NCBI GenBank assembly: GCA_016212295.1
Contig: JACRGO010000181.1
Span: forward strand, 1 to 64,000
DNA length: 64,000 nt
Direction of reading: 5' to 3'
From: Nitrospinota bacterium
GTDB taxonomy: Bacteria > Nitrospinota > Nitrospinia > JACRGO01
Under the pieces are notes generated by a model, which saw only the letters and a program-made list of their open reading frames with translations, was not told the origin of the DNA and made no database searches. The stretch's first letter is position 1; the number at the start of each line of letters is the position of its first letter. A program made the position numbers and the translations under genes. Shown piece by piece: positions 17,901 through 25,435 of the stretch.

Positions 17901-18249
17901 GGTGGCCAAGGTGGCGAAGGAAGCCGCGTTTGAAAAGGATGAGACCCTTATGGAGCAAGGTGAAAAAGGAGACTATCTGTACATCATCGTGGAAGGAGAG
18001 GTCAAAATTCTTATCAACGGAAAAGAAGTTGCACGGCGCGGCAAGAAGGAATGCCTGGGTGAGATGAGCATCCTGGATTCAGAGCCCCGCACCGCCACCG
18101 TGGCCGCGGCCACGGATGTCGTCCTCCTTAAGATCGATGGAGAGGATTTCTCCGATCTACTGAGTGAATACGGCGAGCTTGCCAAGGGGATCATCAGGAT
18201 ACTAAAGAAAAGGCTGGTGGAGGCCGAGGCCAGGTCTTCAGCAAAATAG
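14947..18249 (+). CDS. Nucleotide-translocase-like transporter fused to HEAT repeats and a cyclic-nucleotide-binding domain
   Basis: The 1100-aa protein has three parts. Residues about 1-430 form a 12-helix MFS-like/ADP-ATP translocase-type membrane domain (start MWAETIEKLLNVRRGEWKSA). Residues about 450-930 are repeated alpha-helical HEAT-like units (DERLVLAIMEVLAE, SPRVRAAALARLGKRG, DPLVREAGAEVLQEI, DEDVRLNILKAVNRLL). Residues about 965-1090 form a cNMP-binding beta-roll (GEKGDYLYIIVEGEVKILIN, LGEMSILDSEPRTATVAA). In the last, E-x-x-x-x-x-x-P-R-T/A contacts the phosphate in known CNB domains. This suggests transport or mechanical signalling gated by a cyclic nucleotide; the substrate is unknown. 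The gene stands alone. Confidence 0.85.
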   Translation: MWAETIEKLLNVRRGEWKSALLMFFYCMNSISAPFVIGKIVSSTLFLKRVEPQYIPYTYIGVAVFTSLALWFYTRISHLFRLDRLIIGSTGILIVITLAFRLAIAETADASSLVVLIVMGGLYVFIQIMGSLCIIQFWIFANHLFSTREAKRLFGLIGTGGVLANMLGGMAVQWFVEDGGVENMLYLVAGNLFACILCVFFLARPGHISFIEETGEPRHPAKAEKETSASKGVFSDIVKSDLLLGIAGIVIITKLVTNITDYQFKMAIRATYDETQLAYFLGGFYMWIGSIASAMQLLFTGRLLQRFGILFAVILLPACLLAASLGILLTPYLFWPVIMLKASDSMFRYSIYDSTFQLFFLPVSPKLRSRAKSAIEGILKPSFTGIAGLMIIGMNYFLDPAQLSYPVSIFLVIWIWLIVRNHKYYISSLADTLHRRKSFSGGTVATEVVDDTQANALVAALKSPDERLVLAIMEVLAESPRINFDEHAAELFSHPSPRVRAAALARLGKRGDSRYAARISGFLSDADEACRAEAITAYCATARESAMPLVKEFLKGRSPLIKRVALAGIFKFCGPGGASLAREELQDMLSSPDPLVREAGAEVLQEIKSGLFIEQLQKLINDPVIEVQTAAIQAAGELKKQIFLPILLDKLRNPKTSRVATEAIWKFGGEICGALSVILSGQDKDKALRLAIPKILSRIGTQDSLDVLFTNLQTNDEDVRLNILKAVNRLLKNSLPSVLAYPKEQLGLLLRKEIENYYTPLLIIKDVGLEAGNTLLYFALHERMEDTMARIFRIMGIIHGETMETIYMNIFSNAPKARANAIELLDNIMGSGPEKKALFALLESADVETKLEAGKTFFNLENRKPAEWLSELMDDKDHEWVRACAVKLAGDLKMAELLPEIMDACGSSRGIIREAAVFALWKIAGLDKLKELAHNRKTSELQNEINEFIRRSEHGKSAMISTLEKVLFLKSIDLFSQIPGQHLTQVAKVAKEAAFEKDETLMEQGEKGDYLYIIVEGEVKILINGKEVARRGKKECLGEMSILDSEPRTATVAAATDVVLLKIDGEDFSDLLSEYGELAKGIIRILKKRLVEAEARSSAK

Positions 18250-18296
18250 TAAACGCGTAAGAATCAAAACTTAAAATCCGAAATAAGAAACAGCAA

Positions 18297-20381
18297 TTAC
18301 CTCCCCGTCTCCCGGCCAAGAATCAACTTGGCGGCGTCACTGATTTCCTCGTTTTGAGACCAAAGGACCTCGTCCTTGCCGGATTTCAGGCATTCAAGGG
18401 CCAGCGTTAAGGGGCTTAAGCTGTCGGCGGTCCCGGCCGGGAAGGCGCTCTTAACAGACTCAAGGGCTTTTTCGCACAAAAGAGCTGTTTCCGGTTTTGC
18501 CAGTCCTGAAAAAAATTGGACCGCGGCGGGAAAAACGGCATTAGCGGGAAGGGACCGGATGAACGCCAGCCTCTCTTCAACGAAAAGGCCGGTTTCCTCG
18601 ACTTTCCCTTTCAACGCCATTTTTTTGATGAGATAAAAATACGTCTCGAAGATCAATTGAATCATTGGACCGTTAAGTTGCGCGGTAAGGGATCCCCCTT
18701 GAATGTTCTTTTCAAAACGCAAGAAACAGTCCGCGGCCTCGTCGTATTTCCCTGAATGAAAGCAGGCGTCTCCAAGGTTGGCCAGTGAGGGGGGGGAATC
18801 TTTTTTTTCTTTCAACGCGCGGAGAAAACATTCCTCCGCCTTCTCCATAAGGCCAAGAAAACGGTAATCACAACCCATGTTGTTCAATGCGCCAAAGTCT
18901 TCCGGCTTTTTTTCAAGGCATTTTTTATAACAATCCACCGCCTTTTGGTGCTCCCCTTTGAAACTATAGGCAAAGCCGAGTAGAAAAAGGAGAGAGAACA
19001 TTTGTTCCGGATCGTCACCGGAGTTTTGCAGAAGGTCCTGAATTCTCTTGATCGCCTCATCCCCTTTTTTCTCCTTCAAAAGCTTGTATGCTTCCGATAT
19101 TTTGGAGTTTGAAAAAAAAGAGGGGCCCGGTTCCAGGTAAAAAAGTCCTGGAACCGCGGCCTTTCCGGATTTTACTCCTCCGGCCCCGTTCCCTTCGCCA
19201 TATTTTTCGCGGGAATGCGCGATGTATAAAAAATTTATTATTCCCCTTGAACGGCCTCTCAGGTCTTTCACGTGCTCCATGTGGTAATACGAACAGAATA
19301 ACGGGTCAGCCGCGCCATAAAAGGATTTTTTCGGCTCCAACCGGACCTTTTTGAGAAGCCCTCTGTTGATGAGCCTCTTCAGCAGGACGCTGACCTCCTT
19401 GCCTTCCCAGCCCAGGCGCCGGGCCAATTCCGACGGGGAAACGCGCTGGCTGTCGCGCAACAGGGTATCCAGAAGCTTCCGTTCCTTTGGCGGAGTATTC
19501 TGGATGAGGAACCGGTAATGAGGGGAGAGGATATCCAGCATTCTCTGAAATATCCTGAAAGGGGAAAAGGATGGCGCTATTGCCAAGGCCTGATACATGG
19601 CAAGGGTCAGCCTGGGATTTCCCCTTGTAAAGTGGAAGAGGGTTTTAATAGCCGGGAGATTATTTTGAATTTGGCCGTCCAAGCGCTCCTTGCTGTTTAA
19701 GGCCGCCATTTTCTCCAGGACCGTTAACGCTTCCTCTTCCTTAAAAGGGGCCAGGGAAATAGTGGTAAAAGACCTGGACAAAAGAGGGGAAAATTTTTTG
19801 TTTTCCAGGGTGCAGGGAACGGCGGTCCCTATGATAGACAAGCAGCCACGCGCGGAAAAGAAGGAGGCCATCAACTTGGAGGCAGCCGGATCGTGTAAAA
19901 TGAAATCCAGCAAGTAGTCGAAATCATCAATGCACAAAAGAATTTTCTTGTTGCTTTGGCGGGTGAATTTCTCCAATAATTGGCGGGCCTGCTCCCATTG
20001 GGCCGCAGGGTTTCTGAAGAGTCCTTTCACAATGCGGTATTCCTCCTGGGAAATTCCGCAGCCACCCGGCAAGCCGGCAAGGGGGGCCAGAACTCTTTCC
20101 AGGAAGCAGGAAAAGGATGAAAAAAAACCGGCCCGACCCGGCAGAAAGACCGGTTCCCATTGAGAATTCAGTGGCGTTTTTTCCCTTGCTGCATGGAACG
20201 CCATCAAAAGAAAATGGGTCTTTCCTCCCCCCCACGGCGCCAAAATCAAGCCGTGCCTTGAGGTTTGGGAATCTCCAAGGGAATCCAGAAGGGAGTTAAA
20301 CTCCACGTCCCTGGCCGTGAAAAGGGAGGACAATTCCTCTCGTCCGTGAAATTGAAAATTAAAAAGGGGGGGGGAAATCAT
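18297..20381 (-). CDS. AAA/STAND-type ATPase with winged helix and C-terminal TPR repeats
   Basis: The 694-aa protein opens with an Orc/Cdc6-like NTPase: FHGREELSSLFTARDVEF, Walker A variant APWGGGKTHF (about 48-57), Walker B KKILLCIDDFDYLLDF, sensor LSIIGTAVP. A winged-helix region (ERKLLDTLL, SPSELARRLGWEGKEVSVLL) lies near 310-350. TPR units follow from about 450 (FSLLFLLGFAYSFKGEHQKA, ALNNMGCDYRFLGLMEKAEE, PSLANLGDACFHSGKYDEAA). It is divergent from the roadblock/GTPase genes starting at 20546, with only about 165 bp between start codons, suggesting shared control. Role unknown; a regulator or scaffold of the GTPase module is plausible. Confidence 0.8.
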   Translation of the reverse strand: MISPPLFNFQFHGREELSSLFTARDVEFNSLLDSLGDSQTSRHGLILAPWGGGKTHFLLMAFHAAREKTPLNSQWEPVFLPGRAGFFSSFSCFLERVLAPLAGLPGGCGISQEEYRIVKGLFRNPAAQWEQARQLLEKFTRQSNKKILLCIDDFDYLLDFILHDPAASKLMASFFSARGCLSIIGTAVPCTLENKKFSPLLSRSFTTISLAPFKEEEALTVLEKMAALNSKERLDGQIQNNLPAIKTLFHFTRGNPRLTLAMYQALAIAPSFSPFRIFQRMLDILSPHYRFLIQNTPPKERKLLDTLLRDSQRVSPSELARRLGWEGKEVSVLLKRLINRGLLKKVRLEPKKSFYGAADPLFCSYYHMEHVKDLRGRSRGIINFLYIAHSREKYGEGNGAGGVKSGKAAVPGLFYLEPGPSFFSNSKISEAYKLLKEKKGDEAIKRIQDLLQNSGDDPEQMFSLLFLLGFAYSFKGEHQKAVDCYKKCLEKKPEDFGALNNMGCDYRFLGLMEKAEECFLRALKEKKDSPPSLANLGDACFHSGKYDEAADCFLRFEKNIQGGSLTAQLNGPMIQLIFETYFYLIKKMALKGKVEETGLFVEERLAFIRSLPANAVFPAAVQFFSGLAKPETALLCEKALESVKSAFPAGTADSLSPLTLALECLKSGKDEVLWSQNEEISDAAKLILGRETGR

Positions 20382-20530
20382 TGTCCAATCGCGGGTCTAA
20401 TGTTCCTTTTTAAGCGGATACCGGAAATGAAATTTACATGAATCTAATGGGGTTGTCAAATCCTTCATTTATTTTGATAACCAGCTTATGTTATCATAAA
20501 AAATTAAAAAACTTATATTTTCTTATAAAC

Positions 20531-20548
20531 CAGGAGAAAAATTCCTTG
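20531..20548 (+). promoter_or_regulatory. Ribosome binding site that sets a TTG start
   Basis: CAGGAG (20531-20536) is 9 bases before the TTG at 20546-20548. No such site precedes the ATG at 20438. The sequence between them is A/T-rich leader rather than protein-like. Confidence 0.65.
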
Positions 20549-21460
20549 GCCGAGGAAACCTCAACCAAGCCCAAAGGAAAAGGGAGCCCGGAATCCTACA
20601 TAAAGCTTGCGAAGATTTCCCTTGGACTTCAGGAGTTTCAAATTGCCGCGGCCGCGTGTGAAAAGGGTTTGGCTAAATTCCCCCAAAATCCCGGTCTTCT
20701 TGTGGCTAGGGGAGAAACCCTTGTTCTGGCATATAATTTCGGGAAAAAAGCCGAGCATCTGAAATCAGCCCTGGAGAGCTTTGAATATGCCTTGAAAATA
20801 AATCCGCATAATTACACGGCCAAATTTTTAACCGGCCAGATATATATTCAATTAAAAAAATACGACTTGGCCGCTAAACGATTTTCCTCCATATTGGAAA
20901 TCGACCCCAATGATATCCGGGCCAAGTCCCTTTTGGAAAAGGCCCAAGGCAAAATGGCGCCTCCCAAGGAAAAGCCGAAGGCGGCCCCAGTCAGCGCTGT
21001 AAAGGAAAAAATGGAAGACAAGCCGGAGGAGGAACAAGTCCAGGAAAAAGAAGCGCTTGCCGGTGACCAAAAGGAGGGTATACTGGACATGTCGGATAGC
21101 GATGAATCGGCCAACCACGAATTCCTGATCTCCCGTCTGGGAATCTTTCAGAAGCTGGAAGGAATAAAGAGCATCAATCTGGTGGACAAAAATGGGAATC
21201 TCCTGAAATGCCAAAAGAAGTCCGATCTTGACCCCGAACTTCTTTCTTCCATGGCCGGGAATGTTTACAGATCCACTGTCAGGGTGGTTGATAGATTCCA
21301 CAGCGGGGATTTCGTGTACGGCATGGTGATGTGCCAGAAATCATACATATATATAGTGGCCGCCCGGTGGGCGGTGTTGGTCCTGGAGACCTCCACTGAC
21401 GCCAGCCTGGAGATTCTGGAGAAAAAAATCCATCAATACCTTGGAGAACTGGACCTTTGA
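20546..21460 (+). CDS. TPR protein with C-terminal roadblock/LC7-like domain
   Basis: About 304 aa from the TTG start. Residues 10-140 form tetratricopeptide-type helices (YIKLAKISLGLQEFQIAAAA, ALESFEYALKINPHNYTAKF, YDLAAKRFSSILEIDPND). A charged P/K/E linker follows. The last about 115 residues (FQKLEGIKSINLVDKNGNLL, PELLSSMAGNVYRSTVRVVD) look like a roadblock/LC7 fold, the family that includes MglB and acts as GTPase regulators. The gene overlaps the next by four bases (TTGA), indicating coupled translation. It probably bridges the GTPase to another partner. Confidence 0.78.
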   Translation: MAEETSTKPKGKGSPESYIKLAKISLGLQEFQIAAAACEKGLAKFPQNPGLLVARGETLVLAYNFGKKAEHLKSALESFEYALKINPHNYTAKFLTGQIYIQLKKYDLAAKRFSSILEIDPNDIRAKSLLEKAQGKMAPPKEKPKAAPVSAVKEKMEDKPEEEQVQEKEALAGDQKEGILDMSDSDESANHEFLISRLGIFQKLEGIKSINLVDKNGNLLKCQKKSDLDPELLSSMAGNVYRSTVRVVDRFHSGDFVYGMVMCQKSYIYIVAARWAVLVLETSTDASLEILEKKIHQYLGELDL

Positions 21461-21822
21461 TACAGGAAATAGCGGCTATATTAAAGCAACTTAACGCCAC
21501 GGAAGGAATCAAGGGGAGCCTTATAATCACCCCGGACGGCATGCCGGTCGCGTCTCTTCTGGAAGGGGGCCAGGACATGGACACAGTGGCCGCGATTTCC
21601 TCCTCCATTTATCTTTCCATCACAAAGTCCATGGAAAAACTTGCCATAGGGGATGTGAACCGCTATCTTCTATGCACTGAATTCGCAAGGTTTTTTATAA
21701 TAGGTTTAGGAAAGATGATACTAATAGTTTTAGCGGCCCATAACATACAAATCGCAAAGGTCAATGTGGCGATTTTTCAGGCAGCCAACGCCATCAAGAA
21801 ATCAGGCAGATTGGACGTTTAA
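21457..21822 (+). CDS. Roadblock/LC7-domain protein
   Basis: This 121-aa protein is essentially one roadblock domain (IQEIAAILKQLNATEGIKGS, LIITPDGMPVASLLEGG, DTVAAISSSIYLSITKSMEK). It begins with TTG overlapping the upstream TGA stop and ends two bases before the MglA-like gene. Such proteins dimerise and serve as GAPs or scaffolds for Ras-like GTPases; the partner is most likely the adjacent MglA-like protein. Confidence 0.85.
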   Translation: MIQEIAAILKQLNATEGIKGSLIITPDGMPVASLLEGGQDMDTVAAISSSIYLSITKSMEKLAIGDVNRYLLCTEFARFFIIGLGKMILIVLAAHNIQIAKVNVAIFQAANAIKKSGRLDV

Positions 21823-21824
21823 AC

Positions 21825-22994
21825 ATGGTTCAAATAAACTTCGCCAAAAAAGAAGTCAGTTGCAAAATCGTTTATTACGGACCCGGCCTCAGCGGCAAGA
21901 CAACCAACCTGGAAATCATTTACAAAAAAGCGCCTGATAGCAACAAAGGCAAGATGACCTCCGTGGCCACGGAAGGGGACCGCACGCTGTTCTTTGATTT
22001 TTTGCCGCTGGACATAGGAAAAGTGGGCGGCATGAACACCAAATTTCAGCTATATACCGTCCCTGGGCAGGTCTATTACAATTCCACCAGGAAATTAGTC
22101 CTCCAGGGCGTGGACGGCGTCATCTTCGTGGCCAATTCAGAGAAGGGCAAAATGGATGAAAACATCGAGTCCCTTAAAAACCTTGAGGACAATCTTAAGG
22201 AGCAGGGGATTAACATAAGCGAAATCCCCCTGGTGATTCAATTCAACAAAAGGGACCTCCCGGACGCCACGCCCGTGGCGGAGATGGAGGCTAAACTCAA
22301 TCCTTGGAAGGTCCCTACCTGCGAGGCGTCCGCCTTCAGGGGGGAAGGCGTGTTCCCGACCTTGAAACTTACGGCCGCCATTGTTCTGGATAGACTGAAC
22401 AAAAAATACGCCCCTAAGTCCGCCTCCGACAAGGCCATTGCCGAAGTCAACGGGCATAAGCTCCTCCTGGCCGATTTTGAAAAATTTTGCGTCACTCATT
22501 ACCGCCTGTCCGGGAAAAAGGAGCCTCCCGGCGGCGCAAAATTCTCACGGTCGGAAAAAGAGAATTATCTCAACATATACATTAACAATTTCCTGATAAG
22601 GTTGGCGGCCAAGGAGCAGGGGATCGAGGCTGATGAAAAGGCGGTGGCCGCCCAGATAGAAGGCGCCGCTTCCAAATTCGGCTCAAAGGACAATTTTATA
22701 AAATACCTGAAAGAAAAAAATCTGACGGAAGAAGACTATAAAGAGGAAGCCGTTAACAGAACATTGTCCAATAAACTTTTAGCCGGCATAATACCGGACC
22801 ACCGGGACAGAATCTCCCCTAAGGAAGAACAGCTTAGGGAGGTTTATGAAAAAAACAGGGACAAATTTCCTGGGGCCTTTGACCAGGAGAGGAAAAAGGT
22901 GGAAGCCCAGGCCCTGAAGACGAACAGACTTCAGGTAATGGAAGAGATGTACAAGGAAATCAGGAGCGAGGCCCGGATTAAAACTTATTTATAG
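21825..22994 (+). CDS. MglA-like small GTPase fused to a SurA N-terminal-like domain
   Basis: Residues 1-195 are an MglA-type GTPase: P-loop GPGLSGKTT (19-27), G3 variant TVPGQVYYN (78-86, as in MglA), G4 NKRD (141-144) and G5 EASA (167-170). Residues about 204-389 are unrelated to GTPases. They resemble the helical N-terminal region of SurA-type chaperones: AIAEVNGHKLLLADFEKFCV, then helices with FIKYLKEKNLTEEDYKEEAV and LREVYEKNRDKFPG. MglA proteins usually end near residue 195. There is no signal peptide, so the SurA-like part stays in the cytoplasm. Role: a polarity or motility switch with an added protein-binding arm, inferred. Confidence 0.85.
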   Translation: MVQINFAKKEVSCKIVYYGPGLSGKTTNLEIIYKKAPDSNKGKMTSVATEGDRTLFFDFLPLDIGKVGGMNTKFQLYTVPGQVYYNSTRKLVLQGVDGVIFVANSEKGKMDENIESLKNLEDNLKEQGINISEIPLVIQFNKRDLPDATPVAEMEAKLNPWKVPTCEASAFRGEGVFPTLKLTAAIVLDRLNKKYAPKSASDKAIAEVNGHKLLLADFEKFCVTHYRLSGKKEPPGGAKFSRSEKENYLNIYINNFLIRLAAKEQGIEADEKAVAAQIEGAASKFGSKDNFIKYLKEKNLTEEDYKEEAVNRTLSNKLLAGIIPDHRDRISPKEEQLREVYEKNRDKFPGAFDQERKKVEAQALKTNRLQVMEEMYKEIRSEARIKTYL

Positions 22995-23023
22995 CACCCA
23001 ACCTCAAAACGGGGAGAGAGGCA

Positions 23024-23518
23024 ATGGACGAGTTTAAGGCGTCCCGGTTGATTTTCTACAAGGACGATATAGACCAGATTGAAAAGGTTATCGACGAGTT
23101 CATAAAAAAATCGGATTCCAAGTGCTCCATCCTGATAGACAAGGACGGGCATTTGGTCACCAAGAGAGGCCAGTCCACTCAATTCGATCCGGAGACTTTG
23201 TCCGCGCTAGTGGCCGGAAGTTTCGCCGCCACAAGGGAAATGGCCAAGTTGCTGGGGGAAACGGAATTCACGGTATTGTTCCACAAGGGCCTGAAGGACA
23301 ACATCCATCTTTCCCTCGTGGGGAACAGGGCCATCCTGGCCACCATATTCAACGACCAGACCACCATCGGGATGGTGCAACTGTACCACAAGGAGGCGTC
23401 CGAAAAAATAGAAAAGATATTCGAGATTTCAGCGAAAAAACCGAGGAAGGAAACAAAATTCCACGAGGATTTCGGTAAGGACGCAAAGCAGAAACTGGAC
23501 GAATTCTTTGGAAGTTAA
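23024..23518 (+). CDS. MglB-like roadblock/LC7 protein
   Basis: At 164 aa, with a roadblock core (DQIEKVIDEFIKKSDSKCSI, LIDKDGHLVTKRGQ, FDPETLSALVAGSFAATREM), it matches the length and features of MglB, the GAP partner of MglA. The lysine-rich C-terminal tail (AKKPRKETKFHEDFGKDA) is extra. GGAGAGAGG lies just upstream of the ATG. This is the last gene of the module; the gap to the next gene holds a repeat. Confidence 0.86.
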   Translation: MDEFKASRLIFYKDDIDQIEKVIDEFIKKSDSKCSILIDKDGHLVTKRGQSTQFDPETLSALVAGSFAATREMAKLLGETEFTVLFHKGLKDNIHLSLVGNRAILATIFNDQTTIGMVQLYHKEASEKIEKIFEISAKKPRKETKFHEDFGKDAKQKLDEFFGS

Positions 23519-23592
23519 AGGATAATTTTTTACCTGTGTAATTGTTTTTTGTTCACTTTAATCCCTTTAGCCCTTTTTCCGTTCCCTTCTTC

Positions 23593-23618
23593 CATAGCGC
23601 GACATGGCCGCGGCCAAA
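23593..23618. repeat. ATAGCGCGACATGGCCGCGG motif, copy E2
   Basis: TCCATAGCGCGACATGGCCG, then CGGCCAAAA, is almost the same as the inverted copy at 40175-40197 and is close to 14521-14548. Confidence 0.6.
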
Positions 23619-23633
23619 AAAAGATAATGTCAA

Positions 23634-23701
23634 CCACGAATTTACACGAATATTCACTAATTAAAGGAAAAAAATTAGTGCGAATTAGTGTTTATTCGTG
23701 G
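23634..23701. repeat. CCACGAAT-family hairpin, copy B2
   Basis: The left arm 23634-23662 (CCACGAATTTACACGAATAT) is inverted at 23673-23701 (ends GTGTTTATTCGTGG). It has the same family words as 14615-14713. Confidence 0.75.
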
Positions 23702-23781
23702 CTGAATTTTATATATTTTTTTAAAATCCTGCTAAAAAACAAAATATTATAAATTCGTAACACAGGAGGCGTCAGGCAATA

Positions 23782-24843
23782 ATGATCGAAACCATTTTAG
23801 TGGCAACAGTTGTATTGGGGATATTGATTTTTATCCATGAACTCGGGCATTACCTCGCGGCAAAGAAGGCCGGGGTTTCCGTGGAAAAATTTTCCCTAGG
23901 ATTCGGCCCCAAGGTCATAGGAAAAACCGTGGGAGAAACGGAATACCTGATTTCCGCCTTTCCTCTAGGCGGGTATGTAAAGCTTTACGGTGAAGACCCG
24001 GAGGATGAAGTGGAGCATCCGGAGCGTTCATTTACCCATGCCTCGGTATGGAAACGCCTTGCAATCGTCGCCGCCGGCCCTGTCTTTAATATGCTGTTCG
24101 CGGTGCTCATTTTTTCCCTTGTCTTCATGGCCGGGGTTCCTACCCTTTCCTCAAAGGTCGGCGAAGTCCAGGAAGGGTCCCCTGCCTTTACCGCTGGACT
24201 TCTCCAGGACGACGTCATATTAAGCGTTGACGAAAAAGAGGTGCGCCGGTGGGAGGACCTGGTGGGGATCATCCACGAGTCGCCGGACAAACCATTGAGG
24301 TTCCGCATACAGCGCGGCTCCGGGGCGGTATTCGACGTGAACATCACCCCTGAGGCCAAGAGCACGAAAAATATATTCGGAGAAGAAATCCATGTGGGGC
24401 TCATAGGAATTCAGGCGTCACAGGACTATTTCACGGAGCGTTTCAATCCGATAGTGGCCGTTTGGAAAGGCGCGGAAAAAACCTGGAAGATCACATACCT
24501 CACTCTGGTGAGCATCAAGAAAATCGTGGAAAAAACCGTTCCATCCGACAGCATCGGCGGTCCCATCCTGATTTTTCAAATGGCGGGAGAGCAGGCCAAG
24601 ATCGGCATAATGAACCTGGTGTTTTTCGTGGCCCTCCTGAGCGTGAACCTAGGAATACTTAACCTTTTTCCAATCCCGATTCTGGATGGAGGACACATCC
24701 TCTTCTACCTCTTCGAGATCATCTTCCGCAAACCGCTCAGCGTGAAGATCCGGGAAGCAGCCCAGAAGGTCGGCTTGGCCATGCTCATCACCCTGATGGT
24801 CTTCGCCTTTTATAACGACATAATGCGCATCTTTTCCAAATAA
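23782..24843 (+). CDS. rseP: RseP-type site-2 zinc metalloprotease (RIP)
   Basis: This intramembrane protease cleaves anti-sigma factors or signal-peptide remnants. It has the zinc motif HELGH (FIHELGHYLAAKKAGV), one PDZ domain (GSPAFTAGLLQDDVILSVDE) and the C-terminal NLFPIPILDGGHIL with the third metal ligand Asp, within about four transmembrane helices. 353 aa with one PDZ is the common short form. AGGAGG precedes the ATG at 23782. A regulatory link with the ECF pair at 3066-3906 is unlikely, because that anti-sigma factor has no membrane segment. Confidence 0.95.
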   Translation: MIETILVATVVLGILIFIHELGHYLAAKKAGVSVEKFSLGFGPKVIGKTVGETEYLISAFPLGGYVKLYGEDPEDEVEHPERSFTHASVWKRLAIVAAGPVFNMLFAVLIFSLVFMAGVPTLSSKVGEVQEGSPAFTAGLLQDDVILSVDEKEVRRWEDLVGIIHESPDKPLRFRIQRGSGAVFDVNITPEAKSTKNIFGEEIHVGLIGIQASQDYFTERFNPIVAVWKGAEKTWKITYLTLVSIKKIVEKTVPSDSIGGPILIFQMAGEQAKIGIMNLVFFVALLSVNLGILNLFPIPILDGGHILFYLFEIIFRKPLSVKIREAAQKVGLAMLITLMVFAFYNDIMRIFSK

Positions 24844-24899
24844 CGGGATCGTCCGTACAATGGAATAACTGTTTCGCTTTCGACAACTGAGAGGCCGGG

Positions 24900-25385
24900 A
24901 TGATTGACACTTCCAAGGCAAAGGACCGGCGGTCCTTGCGTTTCAACACGATCGATGCGCTGCTGCAAGAGGTTGACCGGCTTGCGGCCGCGGATAAGGC
25001 AGGAAAACTCCGGCGAAGCGGAAATTGGACGCTGGGGCAGGCTTGCGGGCACTTGGCTGCCTGGATCGACTACGGTTACGAAGGTTATCCGATGGCGCCT
25101 CTGCCATGGCCCATCCGTATGATCCTTCGGTTGCGCGTAAAGAAGTACCTGCGCGGCGGGATGCCGGTTGGTGTGCGGATACCAAAAGTCGAGAATGGAA
25201 CTTTCGCGACGGAACCGCTGTCCCCTGAAGACGGGGCCGAGCGATTACGGCGAGCGCTGAAACGGCTGCAAAGCGGCGAACCGGTGAAGTTCGACAGTCC
25301 GGCCTTTGGGCCGATGCCGCACGAAGTACGAATCGCCCTCCACCTCCGCCACGCGGAATTGCACCTGGGATTTCTGCATCCCTGA
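24900..25385 (+). CDS. DUF1569-type (DinB-like superfamily) protein
   Basis: This 161-aa protein has the pattern of DUF1569: an N-terminal LRFNTIDALLQEVDRLAA, SGNWTLGQACGHLAAWIDYG, PVGVRIPKVENGTFA and HLRHAELHLGFLHP, with histidines placed as in the metal-binding four-helix DinB fold. The function of the family is unknown. It is more GC-rich than its neighbours, which hints at transfer. It lies 50 bases before queH in the same direction. Confidence 0.75.
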   Translation: MIDTSKAKDRRSLRFNTIDALLQEVDRLAAADKAGKLRRSGNWTLGQACGHLAAWIDYGYEGYPMAPLPWPIRMILRLRVKKYLRGGMPVGVRIPKVENGTFATEPLSPEDGAERLRRALKRLQSGEPVKFDSPAFGPMPHEVRIALHLRHAELHLGFLHP

Positions 25386-25435
25386 AGGCCGCGCCTTGTG
25401 TTATTGGCCTATCATCACTCTTCTTAGGAAACGCC

